Below the pieces are notes generated by a model. The model saw only the letters and a list, made by a program, of their open reading frames with translations. It was not told where the DNA came from and did not search any database. The position numbers and the translations under genes were made by a program. Positions 53,409 through 61,840 of a stretch of DNA of 64,000 bases are shown here, piece by piece. Source of the DNA: an uncultured Gardnerella sp. (GTDB lineage: Bacteria; Actinomycetota; Actinomycetes; Actinomycetales; Bifidobacteriaceae). Each line of letters opens with the position of its first letter. Position 1 is the first letter of the stretch. The DNA lies in NCBI GenBank assembly GCA_947289115.1, contig CAMYPG010000002.1, positions 34,877 through 98,876 on the forward strand, written 5' to 3'.

Positions 53409-54428
53409 ATGCCGGCTAATATTCAAGATGTTGCCAACGAAGCTCACGTATCAGTATCTACTGTTTCACGCTCATTTACACGACCAGACTTAGTTTCCGC
53501 AATAACTCGCGACAAAGTGTTGGCTATTGCAGAAAAACTAAACTTCTCAATATCTCGTTCTGCAGCCGCTTTAAAATCTGGCAAAACTCTAAGAGTCGCA
53601 CTACTAATGAGCGACAGCATTCGACTGTGGTTTAGCGCATCCATAATGCAAGGATTGAATCAGGTTCTTCACCCAGCAGGATACGATCTATCAATTTTCC
53701 AAATATCCAGCAGCCAAGAGCGCGCAGAATTCTTTGATATGCTACCAACTCGAAGAAATGCGGATGCTGTAATAGTTTGCTCATTTGACGTAAATAAGTC
53801 GGAAGTTGCTTCATTAAAGGCAACTGGCGTACCGGTTTTAGGCATAAATTGCTTATATCCTATGGACTGCGATTTTGACGCAACAATTAATATTGACGAC
53901 AATCAGGGCGCGAGGCTTATGGCTCGTCACCTTATTGGATTAGGTCATAAAAACATAGCTTATATTCGCACAAATCGCGATGTTTCCCTTCATTTCAGCG
54001 TTTTACAACGTTATCATTCGTTTATTGACGAATGCAAGATTAACAATATTACGCCTACCGAAATCGTAGCTCCAGAAGGTTTAGACCGCATAAGTTCAAT
54101 AGTTTCATCGCTTTTAAGCAACAGTAGTATGCCTACCGCAATCGCATGCCAAGAAGACGGGATAGCAATACCTTTAATGTTCCAGCTTTCTAGAAGCGGA
54201 TACAGCACACCAGGTGATCTTTCAATTATCGGTTTTGACGACAGCTTCTACGCTAGAGAAACAGGACTTACAACTATCAGACAAGACCCTGTAAGCATGG
54301 CAGTGGATGCTGCAAAAATGACTTTATCTTTAATTAATGGAGATTATTTAGATGAAAGTCGCAGATACATTACGATTCCAGCACAGTTAATTGTGCGCTC
54401 GAGTACATCTCAACTTGACGTAGCTTAG
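53409..54428 (+). CDS. LacI-family transcriptional regulator (MalR-like)
   Basis: 339 residues; AAAGGAG lies upstream of the ATG. DNA-binding head at residues 4-50 (NIQDVANEAHVSVSTVSRSFTRPDLVSA), hinge region SISRSAAALKSGKTL, then a sugar-binding domain ending LSIIGFDDSFYARETGLTTIRQDP. It lies between the divergent permease genes and the convergent binding-protein gene of the third importer. Matching operators lie in the promoters of the permeases, the binding protein, malQ and itself. It is therefore the most likely controller of the maltodextrin-related genes of this region. It is similar along its whole length to the regulator at 34.5 kb. Confidence 0.92.
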   Translation: MPANIQDVANEAHVSVSTVSRSFTRPDLVSAITRDKVLAIAEKLNFSISRSAAALKSGKTLRVALLMSDSIRLWFSASIMQGLNQVLHPAGYDLSIFQISSSQERAEFFDMLPTRRNADAVIVCSFDVNKSEVASLKATGVPVLGINCLYPMDCDFDATINIDDNQGARLMARHLIGLGHKNIAYIRTNRDVSLHFSVLQRYHSFIDECKINNITPTEIVAPEGLDRISSIVSSLLSNSSMPTAIACQEDGIAIPLMFQLSRSGYSTPGDLSIIGFDDSFYARETGLTTIRQDPVSMAVDAAKMTLSLINGDYLDESRRYITIPAQLIVRSSTSQLDVA

Positions 54429-54510
54429 TTCAAGTACCATCTTAAATACAATCTTAAAATACTATTTAAATATCAGAATAGATTCAAACAAAATTCAGCC
54501 TAAATTCAAA

Positions 54511-54549
54511 CAAAAGAGCTTCAAACCCCTAAGGCTTGAAGCTCTTTTG
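54511..54549. terminator. Bidirectional terminator between lacI and the binding-protein gene
   Basis: CAAAAGAGCTTCAA (54511-54524) and TTGAAGCTCTTTTG (54536-54549) are perfect 14 bp arms. On the minus strand the stem runs into TTTGTTTGAATTT. It lies between converging genes and can serve both. Confidence 0.85.
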
Positions 54550-54679
54550 GTAGGCTATTAATGCACTGTGCTAATGCAATTACATCAACAGCCCAATCTT
54601 AAATTATCGTTTTAAATTATGTTCTTAAATTATGACTTTAATTTGTAATCAAGTTTAAGCCGAATAATCAATATTCAGA

Positions 54680-56023
54680 TTAATCCTGATCTTCGTGAGT
54701 CTGAGCAACTTCCTTAGCCCAATTGTCAACGAAGGCGCTCTTAACCTTATCCCACTTGCCAGTGCCCTGAGCATACTCAAGCAAAGCGGAGCCAAGATCG
54801 TTCTTCCAGTTGTCAGATGGCATCATAGTGAAGTTCCAGCTTACAGGAGTCTTACCAGACTGAGCATCTTCAACAGCAGCAGCAGTCAAAGGATTCTCAG
54901 ACTTCATATCAGCAAAGCTCTTGAATGGAGTGGTGAAGCCCATCTTCTTAGACATAGCTTCCTTGCCGTAATCAGAGGTAAGAACCCACTTCAAGAAGTC
55001 CTTAGTTGCCTTCTTGTTTGCATCCGAAGTCTTATCGTTAATGCACCAGTAGTTCTCGGAGCCAGTAGCCAAGCCCTGCTTTTCTTCGCCCTTAGCACCA
55101 ATGTAGATTGGGAGCATGCCAAGGTCTTCAGCCTTCATGCCAGCCTTCTGCAAGTCGGTCCAAGCCCAAGTACCATTCTGATAGAACACAGCCTTGCCAA
55201 GCGAGAACTCAGAGTTTGCATCCTCGCCAGTCTTAGAGCTGAGCTGAGTTGCAGGAGTGGTGGAATCAGTAATGTAAAGATCAAAGATCTTCTTGTAGCC
55301 GTCAAGGAACGTGCCCTTAATCTTTGCTGGCTGCTTAGTTACCTTGTCTGCCTTGAACTCGTAGTACAGAGGAATGTTTGCAAGGTGAGTCTTAAAGCGC
55401 CAATCAGAGCTGGAATCGAAGCCAGCAGAAGTGAATGCGCCATCAACACCAAGTTCACTCTTACGAGCCTGAATGTCGTCAGCAACAGCCTTAAGCTTAT
55501 CGAAGGAGTTAATCTCTTCAGCAGACTTTACCTTTGCATCCTTAAGCTCAGTGTACTTCTTAAGCAAAGCTTTATTGTAAATCAAGCCGTAAGTTTCCAT
55601 TGCGTATGGAACACCAACAACCTTATCTCCATCCTTAAGAGCAAGATCCTTGTTCTGAAGCTGCTTGTAAAGCTCCGTATCCTTAAGATCTGCAGTGTAA
55701 TCCTTCCAAGACGCATATCCAACAGGACCATTCACCTGGAAGAGTGTAGGGGCTTCATCACCCTTGCTGATTTCACTCTTAAGAGACTGCTCATATGTAC
55801 CAGAAGCAGCGTTCTGGACCTTTACAGGAATACCAGTCTTCTTGGTATATTCCTTAGCAACTTCCTTCCACTGATCAGCAGATTCTGGCTTGAAGTTAAG
55901 GAAGTAAACCTTACCCTTGTCGGAAGAATCCGAAGAGCTGGAACCACATGCAGCGAGCGCACCAAATGCCATCGCGGAGCAAGCTACAAGCGCAATTGTT
56001 GACTTAATTGTACGATTCATCAT
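54680..56023 (-). CDS. Sugar ABC transporter substrate-binding lipoprotein, third importer
   Basis: 447-residue lipoprotein with signal peptide ending GALAAC (lipobox Cys at residue 26). Typical blocks: VYFLNFKPESADQWKEVAKEYTKKTGIPVKV at the mature start, APTLFQVNGPVGYASWKDY, GVPYAMETYGLIYNKALLKKY and FYQNGTWAWTDLQKAGM. The strong codon bias suggests high expression; AGGAGAAAGG precedes the ATG. Although the lacI gene separates it from the permeases, all share the same operator type, so it probably delivers substrate to them. A long open frame on the other strand is a by-product of its codon bias. Confidence 0.93.
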   Translation of the reverse strand: MMNRTIKSTIALVACSAMAFGALAACGSSSSDSSDKGKVYFLNFKPESADQWKEVAKEYTKKTGIPVKVQNAASGTYEQSLKSEISKGDEAPTLFQVNGPVGYASWKDYTADLKDTELYKQLQNKDLALKDGDKVVGVPYAMETYGLIYNKALLKKYTELKDAKVKSAEEINSFDKLKAVADDIQARKSELGVDGAFTSAGFDSSSDWRFKTHLANIPLYYEFKADKVTKQPAKIKGTFLDGYKKIFDLYITDSTTPATQLSSKTGEDANSEFSLGKAVFYQNGTWAWTDLQKAGMKAEDLGMLPIYIGAKGEEKQGLATGSENYWCINDKTSDANKKATKDFLKWVLTSDYGKEAMSKKMGFTTPFKSFADMKSENPLTAAAVEDAQSGKTPVSWNFTMMPSDNWKNDLGSALLEYAQGTGKWDKVKSAFVDNWAKEVAQTHEDQD

Positions 56024-56095
56024 CGAACCTTTCTCCTATGCCGTCGACCCTACTATGAGCCGCCGCACCCCTAGGTGCCCTTTTCGACAATTTTT

Positions 56096-56132
56096 ATTAT
56101 GCCTCAAATGCAAAGATATTGCAAACGATAGC
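56096..56132 (-). promoter_or_regulatory. Binding-protein promoter with operator over the -35 box
   Basis: The operator GATATTGCAAACGATAGC (56115-56132) contains the self-complementary TTGCAA, used here as -35 on the minus strand. CATAAT (56096-56101) follows at 17 bp. This is the same architecture as in front of malQ. Confidence 0.75.
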
Positions 56133-56177
56133 AGTGTTGATATGATGGCGTGTCGCATAATCTGCAACAATCACAAA

Positions 56178-56936
56178 TCAACAATTCCAGCGAACGATTA
56201 CACGATCTCCCTTATAAGTTCCAAGAGCGCTGTAATGGGCGGTGTCTAGTCGCAGCAACCGCGCTTGAGACGCATCAACGCCTAACCATCTCATAGCTAA
56301 AATTCTAAGAACATGCGCGTGTGCAACAATAATCACATCCTTGCCGCTTTTAAGCTTTGGCAAAACAGAGTCGATTATTTTTTGCGTTCGATCAGAAACA
56401 TCCTGCAAACTTTCCCCATTGCAGCGTACGACTTTCACCGTTTCACCACTCGGAAGAGACTCTTCACAAGAATCCGACATAAACTCTGGAAGAGCCTTAG
56501 GGCCATCTCGCCAAACATCCCATGATTCTACTCCACTCAACGCGGAGACATCTTTTCTAGTTCGCCCTTCTGCACATCCATAATCCCATTCAGCTGCGTA
56601 TTCTAGCGGCGTGCAATTCGTAAAACCCGCTAGTTGAGCTGTTTGACGAGCACGAACAAGAGGGCTTACAAACTGGCAATCCGCATCAAAACCCTTAGGA
56701 AATGCTTGTCGAATGCGCTCACCAGCATAAACTGCTTGCGAACAACCAATTTGAGTAAGCGGTATATCCGTTCTGCCTGTATGCTGACCTGATTCGCTCC
56801 AAACAGTTTGTCCGTGACGTAAAAGAACAAGTCTACCCTCGGGAGCTCCGCCACAAGTTGCTGGAACATCTTGAATCTCGTACGAATCTCCGCTAAATGA
56901 ACCACCATTAACGTCAACGTCAATACTGTTCAGCAT
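56178..56936 (-). CDS. Histidine phosphatase family protein (phosphoglycerate mutase-like)
   Basis: 252 residues from the ATG at 56936, with GGAGTGG 8 nt upstream; an upstream TTG would add 12 residues. The family signature RLVLLRHGQTVWSESGQHTGRTDIPLT contains the catalytic His in RHG. The second pair is the Arg in SPLVRARQTAQLAG and the His in VIIVAHAHVLRILA. This branch includes broad phosphatases and cofactor-dependent mutases; the 250-residue, acid phosphatase-like form cannot be assigned a substrate. The operator-containing promoter just downstream belongs to the neighbouring binding-protein gene. Confidence 0.87.
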   Translation of the reverse strand: MLNSIDVDVNGGSFSGDSYEIQDVPATCGGAPEGRLVLLRHGQTVWSESGQHTGRTDIPLTQIGCSQAVYAGERIRQAFPKGFDADCQFVSPLVRARQTAQLAGFTNCTPLEYAAEWDYGCAEGRTRKDVSALSGVESWDVWRDGPKALPEFMSDSCEESLPSGETVKVVRCNGESLQDVSDRTQKIIDSVLPKLKSGKDVIIVAHAHVLRILAMRWLGVDASQARLLRLDTAHYSALGTYKGDRVIVRWNC

Positions 56937-57119
56937 AAATCCACTCCGCCTTAAGCACCGCCAACAAGTCAAAAATCTACGCTTGGTGCCTTAGCGCAAA
57001 TCTAAACCCATTACTTACAAACTGGCTCCACTGCCATATTCGCTCGCTTTTATAACACTTTTATAACACTTTTACATGTCAATTACTAATTGGTATTTCG
57101 CTACCATTACCATAAAAAT

Positions 57120-57704
57120 ATGACGTTAACCCAAAATGATTCACGATATGATTCACGGAATGATTCGCAGCACAATTCACGACAAGACTTTTCTGGTCAA
57201 TTTTATACCGAATCTTCCAACGCACATGCAGATTATTGTGCGACTCATAATGCGTCTCGCAGCGCAACCCGCAGCGCTTCAAATCTTACAATTAAGCGTT
57301 TAAACAAGGTTAACGATAAAGCTATTGCATTAAGACAAAAAAGACTTAAAAATCCTGACACTTTGTTAGATATGATTGCAAAGTCTGCAATTCCTGCAAT
57401 TGTTACAATGGTCGTAGGTAAAGTCGCAGAAATCGTATGGAAGCATTACGTAAAAAACAATAAAATGCACAAAATCGCGCAAAATAAACAATTTGAGAAA
57501 TACAGAAAAAATAAAAGTAGCAAAAATAAAGACGTAAATAGAGAAGACTATAAAAAAATCAGTAAAGACAATAAACAAGAAGATTCTTTGCTCATGAACA
57601 TCGGGCTTGCGATTTTTAGCGCAATCTTAACAACAGTTGCAGGTAGATACACAAATCGCGCGGTACTATCTGCAATTAAGAAAAGGCAAAGTCGCAGAAA
57701 ATAA
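57120..57704 (+). CDS. Small membrane protein, DUF4235-like
   Basis: About 194 residues from the ATG; a TTG 30 bp earlier is also open, and neither has a ribosome-binding site. The N-terminal 40 residues are a low-complexity Asn/Asp/Ser/Arg stretch made by a short DNA repeat ('gattcacg' units). Two hydrophobic segments follow: AIPAIVTMVVGKVAEIVW (about 98-115) and GLAIFSAILTTVAGRYTNRAVL near the end. Between them is a very basic Lys-rich linker. The two-helix pattern with GxxAE..W and a C-terminal basic end resembles DUF4235 proteins of actinobacteria. The function is not known. Confidence 0.6.
   Translation: MTLTQNDSRYDSRNDSQHNSRQDFSGQFYTESSNAHADYCATHNASRSATRSASNLTIKRLNKVNDKAIALRQKRLKNPDTLLDMIAKSAIPAIVTMVVGKVAEIVWKHYVKNNKMHKIAQNKQFEKYRKNKSSKNKDVNREDYKKISKDNKQEDSLLMNIGLAIFSAILTTVAGRYTNRAVLSAIKKRQSRRK
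57128..57190 (+). repeat. Degenerate 'gattcacg' microrepeat inside the DUF4235-like gene
   Basis: Four to five imperfect copies of about 12-15 bp (gattcacgatat, gattcacggaat, gattcgcagca, aattcacgaca) encode the repeated DSR/NDS residues at the N-terminus. Copy number may vary between strains. Confidence 0.6.
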
Positions 57705-57777
57705 CAAGAAAAACAAGTATTTTAAGTAGTCTAAATAGCATAAATATTTTTAAATAGCATAATTTTAAGGAAATAAA

Positions 57778-58593
57778 ATGACAGAGTTGCAACAAAATAA
57801 CGATCAAAACAACAATAAACAGATTGAAGAAAATAAAACAATTCAGACACTTCTAAATCGTAGATCTATACGCGCTTTTAAAAACGAGCCGATTAGCGAA
57901 AATATTGTAAAAACGTTGGAAGCAGCAGCACAGCGCGCAGCTTGTAGTCAGTTTTTAAACGACTGGTCCGCGATTAAAATCACTAGCAAAAATCTTAAAC
58001 AAAAGCTTTCCCAGCTTGGAAATCAAACTTATATAGCCACAGCGCCACTTTTGTACGTATTCGTTATTGATCAGCACAGAAATGCTGCTATAGCGCGCAA
58101 AAATGGCATTGATGCAGACGGAAACGATTTTACGCTTAAAACAGGATACAGGTTCTCACAGTCGCAGAACGATGCAATTCTTGCACTGCATGCTATGGAA
58201 ACAGCTGCAGAATCACTTGGGCTCGGATGCGTAATCCTTGGTTCAATTTTGAACAACATTCCCGATTTAATTGAACTTTTGAAGTTGCCAAAATACACGT
58301 ATCCAGTACTTGGGCTTGCGATTGGCGAGCCAGACCAAAGCCCAGAGCTAAAGCCGCGCATGGACTCGAGCATGCAATTCTTTGAAAATGAATACCCTAG
58401 CAGCGATGATGTTTTGCTTGAAAAACTTGCAGAATTCGATGAAAGAGTGCATAAATACTACGATTTGCGAAATGCTAGCAAACCAGTAGACGCGTTCAGC
58501 GCACAAATCGCAAAGCTTGCTGTAGATTCTGGCGCCAAAAACCATAGTTGCGAATCGCAGCTTAATGCGCAAGGATTTACTTTTAAGTATTGA
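57778..58593 (+). CDS. Nitroreductase-family flavoprotein (NfsA/FRP-like)
   Basis: 271-residue probable NAD(P)H-dependent FMN oxidoreductase. RRSIRAFKNEPIS is the N-terminal FMN-phosphate binding block, ACSQFLNDWSAIKIT follows, and AMETAAESLGLGCVILGSI is the conserved middle helix. LGLAIGEPDQSPELKPRM is close to the NfsA-type C-terminal FMN-binding motif. Nitro compounds, quinones or flavins are possible substrates. The first 20 residues are a Gln/Asn-rich extension. AAGGAAAT lies upstream of the ATG. It follows the DUF4235-like gene by 73 bp in the same direction. Confidence 0.87.
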   Translation: MTELQQNNDQNNNKQIEENKTIQTLLNRRSIRAFKNEPISENIVKTLEAAAQRAACSQFLNDWSAIKITSKNLKQKLSQLGNQTYIATAPLLYVFVIDQHRNAAIARKNGIDADGNDFTLKTGYRFSQSQNDAILALHAMETAAESLGLGCVILGSILNNIPDLIELLKLPKYTYPVLGLAIGEPDQSPELKPRMDSSMQFFENEYPSSDDVLLEKLAEFDERVHKYYDLRNASKPVDAFSAQIAKLAVDSGAKNHSCESQLNAQGFTFKY

Positions 58594-58640
58594 TTTATTG
58601 ATTTGCTGATTTTTAGTGTTAATTATTTAGCATTAATTAT

Positions 58641-58991
58641 TTAACGAAGACGCGGCTTATATCCGCGTTTTCTAGACTTAGGTTTGGTTGTTTCAAATCG
58701 CGAGCGCATATCGCAATACTTACGAATTGCAGGATTTGAATGCGTTAAATGCCAACTTCCGCAATAATCGCATTTATAAACCCATAATCTTGCTCCGCGC
58801 TCTCTAAGGCTTTTATCCGCTGCCATAAGAGCCTGCCCTTTATTGGCATACATTATTTTTTGGGTAGATTCACATCTGCGCGGAGTAAAGAAATACATGT
58901 AACCCATAGTATCACCGCAACAAACTGCGTTGATTCGCAACTTTATGTAGTTCGATTGCGCTTTGACTGAGCTTGAAATTGCATAACGCAT
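58641..58991 (-). CDS. Small cysteine-containing basic protein of unknown function
   Basis: 116 residues if started at 58991, where AAGGAG stands 6 nt before ATG; a start at 58907 (MGYMYFF) is the alternative. The core RRCESTQKIMYANKGQALMAADKSLRERG followed by KCDYCGSWHLTH contains a CxxC pair and a later His, suggesting a small zinc-binding site. The C-terminus is strongly basic (KPKSRKRGYKPRLR). The upstream start, its ribosome-binding site and the residues MRYAISSSVKA come from a palindromic repeat also found at 36.46 kb. I do not recognise the function; nucleic acid binding would fit the charge. Confidence 0.55.
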   Translation of the reverse strand: MRYAISSSVKAQSNYIKLRINAVCCGDTMGYMYFFTPRRCESTQKIMYANKGQALMAADKSLRERGARLWVYKCDYCGSWHLTHSNPAIRKYCDMRSRFETTKPKSRKRGYKPRLR

Positions 58992-59395
58992 TTCAAGCTC
59001 CTTCAAAGCGTGATTTGGCTCAAACATAAAGTCCGGTGGACTTTATGTGCCAAATCAGCCGAGCGGCTACTAATAGCCGCGAGGAATAGCGCGCGCTTAG
59101 ACCGCGTGCGAATCGACGATTTCGAGCTGCATAATGCGCGGGCGCGACGACCTGCCTTTTCGCTTAAAGCGTAGCGCGAAAAGGCAATTCGGAGCGCTGA
59201 GCTTGCTTAAGGTTGAAAGCACAGTGTGCTTTCAACGCAAGCGAAGACGTGAGCGCGCTGTAACGCGCGAACGATACACCTCGATTCGCTGAGCCGCTCA
59301 AAGCAGAAGCACTGCTTCTGCGCGGCGAAGTCGTTCGCGCGCTTAGACCGCGCGAACGACACAGCACGCCGTAAAGTTAATACAAACGCAATACA
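58958..59395. repeat. Palindromic repeat cluster between the small protein and the antiporter genes
   Basis: The richest cluster. Palindromes: GAGCTTGAAAT/ATTTCAAGCTC (58969-59000), ACATAAAGTCC/GGACTTTATGT (59024-59048), GTTGAAAGCACA/TGTGCTTTCAAC (59212-59236) and GCAGAAGCA/TGCTTCTGC (59303-59321). The first 90 bp are the inverted counterpart of 36413-36502. The block 59160-59260 is the inverted counterpart of 28140-28200 and 38380-38480. It fills the 425 bp between the two genes; I see no gene inside. Confidence 0.75.
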
Positions 59396-59416
59396 AAGCT
59401 GCATTTAACACAAAAC

Positions 59417-61480
59417 TTACACATCTGCATTAGCATCAACATTCATAACATAAACGTTGTTTCGCAACTGCCGCTCTTGTGCACGCGTAATGTCATCCGC
59501 CTCATACATCTCGTGAATAATCCTAAGCTCAATCGCATAGCTTTCACGCTTAACATCATCAATTCTCTCAATCATTTTTACGCTCATAGCAACATTTGGC
59601 CTAGATCTAAGAAGCGCCTCATTAGCCCTATATTCACGCAAAAGCGTTGAACAATGCTCCGTATTATATGTTTCCTTATGCATTTCCTGATACAAGCGTT
59701 TAACAACGCTATGTATAACGTCAATATGAATCTGCCGAACGCGCACAAAAATCATGTCTTCTCTAAGAAGCGGAGCCGTTCGGCGAATCATATTACTTGT
59801 TCGTCTTACAACTGTTACTACTCTTCGCTGAGCAGACCTAAATCGTCCACGCAAATGCCACATTATAGATCGTGATTGTTCCCCTGTGTGGATATGTCTT
59901 AAAGAATTCATTATCTGATCCAAAAGCCTCTCGCATGCTTCTGTCTCTAAATTATGAGATTTATTTATACTATCTTGTTTAAGTTCTTTAATCCTTTGTT
60001 TTATATAGTCCTTTTCCCAATTTAGAGCATCTACACGTAATAACAAGTAGTCTTTTGAATCACTCTTATTTACATTTTGTTTTAGCCTATTGATTCGTTC
60101 CGTGTAGGAATCAATCACAGATAAAACGGCACCTCGAGTTTCATAATCATCACTTTTAAGATTGTCCTGCGTAACGTTAAGCGTAAGCTCTTCAACGGTT
60201 CTCCGCAAAACTTCTATGATTATTGGCGTAACTGCTTCTAGCTCATGATTGTTATCTTTAGGAGATATTAGGGGAAGAATAAAGTTAGCTAGCAAAAGCG
60301 TTACTACTATCACCACTCCAGCAATAAAAATCAATTCATTTCTAAGCGAGAAGCTAATTGGAAGCGTAAACATCAACGCTAATGTTAAAGTTCCTTTTGC
60401 TCCACCTAATGTCATTATTACGGACGATTTTAGCCAATCTACATCTCGCCTATTTGCTTTAGATCGACTTGCAAGGCGAATCATAATAACCATCCACAAG
60501 AATCGAACGCCTATAATGGCAACTAAAGTTACGCAAATAATCGCCACTAGAATAAGATTGTTAATTCCACGATCATTCCAACTTGAACTTACTACTTTTG
60601 GAAGCGCGATTCCCAAAAGCACAAAAACAGCACCATTAAGCCCAAAAGATAGAACGCTCCAAACACTGTTTGCCACTATATTTGTTCGCGAAACATTAGG
60701 ACCTACTCCAGAACGATCGAATTTTGTAAGCAATCCTGCAGTAACTAGCGCAAGCATTCCCGAAGTTTCAAGGTTTTCTGCACCCATGTATAACAAAAAT
60801 GGTAGGAATAATTCCATTAATATTCTAGTTTTCGTAGTTTCCCAACCTAGTGACCTGATTTTTTCAAAAAGCCAGTTTGCAGCAAAACCTACTAACGCGC
60901 CTACTGCTATTCCACCAAAGAATTTTGTTGTAAAACTGCTTAATGCTGGAACAATGTCGAAAACGCCTGAGGATGCTACCAACACTGCAAATTGGAATCC
61001 TACTATTCCAGATGCGTCATTAAATAATGATTCGCCTTGAAGAACGCTAAATTGTTTGCGCGTAAGCGACACTTCGTGACTTAAAGCGCTTACTGCCACG
61101 GCATCCGTTGGACCTAATGCAGCACCCAATACAAGAGCTGCCGTAATTGGCACAAACGGCCATATTGCAGGCAATAGAATGCCAACAACAATCATTGTGG
61201 CTAAAACTAATCCAATAGCTAGCGTGGCTGAATATTTGAAGGAAGACAGCAGAGCTAGCTTATTGATTTCTCTAGACTCAAAGTATATAAGTGGCGCAAC
61301 TATAACGACCATAAACATATTTGGATCTAAAGATGCGTTTGGAAAAAATGGCAATTCTGCAGCAATAATGCCCATAGCTATCTGCACAAGTGGCACTGAA
61401 ACTCTTGGTATAAAACGCTCCAAGAATGATGACAGCACTACAACTGCCATTATGTACAGAATTAGCTCAAAAACTGGCAT
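59417..61480 (-). CDS. Na+/H+ antiporter, CPA1 (NhaP) family
   Basis: 687-residue membrane protein that exchanges Na+ or K+ for protons in pH and salt balance. About 12 hydrophobic segments occupy residues 1-410. GAALGPTDAVAVSAL and GESLFNDASGIVGFQ contain the conserved acidic residues of the ion site. The cytoplasmic C-terminus (about 415-687) is long, charged and helical (for example RRTVEELTLNVTQDNL), as in regulatory tails of this family. It is monocistronic, with no clear ribosome-binding site beyond AAGGGGAG about 10 nt upstream. The palindromic repeat cluster follows the gene. Confidence 0.9.
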   Translation of the reverse strand: MPVFELILYIMAVVVLSSFLERFIPRVSVPLVQIAMGIIAAELPFFPNASLDPNMFMVVIVAPLIYFESREINKLALLSSFKYSATLAIGLVLATMIVVGILLPAIWPFVPITAALVLGAALGPTDAVAVSALSHEVSLTRKQFSVLQGESLFNDASGIVGFQFAVLVASSGVFDIVPALSSFTTKFFGGIAVGALVGFAANWLFEKIRSLGWETTKTRILMELFLPFLLYMGAENLETSGMLALVTAGLLTKFDRSGVGPNVSRTNIVANSVWSVLSFGLNGAVFVLLGIALPKVVSSSWNDRGINNLILVAIICVTLVAIIGVRFLWMVIMIRLASRSKANRRDVDWLKSSVIMTLGGAKGTLTLALMFTLPISFSLRNELIFIAGVVIVVTLLLANFILPLISPKDNNHELEAVTPIIIEVLRRTVEELTLNVTQDNLKSDDYETRGAVLSVIDSYTERINRLKQNVNKSDSKDYLLLRVDALNWEKDYIKQRIKELKQDSINKSHNLETEACERLLDQIMNSLRHIHTGEQSRSIMWHLRGRFRSAQRRVVTVVRRTSNMIRRTAPLLREDMIFVRVRQIHIDVIHSVVKRLYQEMHKETYNTEHCSTLLREYRANEALLRSRPNVAMSVKMIERIDDVKRESYAIELRIIHEMYEADDITRAQERQLRNNVYVMNVDANADV

Positions 61481-61840
61481 AGTGCTATAACTCCCCTTGC
61501 TTATTTGCCATATTTTTCCAGCTTATCGAAACATGGCAACCGCGCGAAATATAAGAAAATGGTAAAACAATTTGAGTAATTCAAAGTAATCTAAAATAAA
61601 TCTAAAAATTGTCTATTTATTCAAAAGTTCAACATAGATTCAAAAAGTTCATAATTGTTCGCACGGTTCTGTCAAAATTCAAAATAAATTCAATTCTAGG
61701 CTTGCAAAATGCTTTTTTATGCGTAAAATTGTCTTTTAATCGCCTCAAAGTTCAATTTATAGCTTCTATTTTGAACTTTGTTGTAAGTTTGTTCAATTTA
61801 AGAATGCTGATTTTATAAGCTTCTATAAGAAAGACGGATT
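61481..61840. promoter_or_regulatory. Intergenic region with clustered GTTCAA/TTGAAC motifs
   Basis: This 360 bp AT-rich gap has many GTTCA or TTGAAC sequences between 61619 and 61795. They include a perfect inverted repeat CAAAGTTCAA/TTGAACTTTG at 61746-61780 (15-base loop). Divergent promoters for the antiporter and aminotransferase genes must lie here. The motif cluster may be binding sites for a regulator, possibly the HTH domain of the adjacent aminotransferase. Confidence 0.45.

Noticed and set aside
54695..56002. Long plus-strand open frame (435 residues) opposite the binding-protein gene
   Set aside because: It mirrors the codon bias of the lipoprotein gene on the minus strand, has no family features or ribosome-binding site, and the opposite strand has a clear lipobox and binding-protein motifs.
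59164..59367. Open frames in the palindromic clusters giving peptides such as SSLALKAHCAFN
   Set aside because: The same peptide arises at 38.4 kb from the same palindromic module in another context. They track the repeat rather than a conserved gene.
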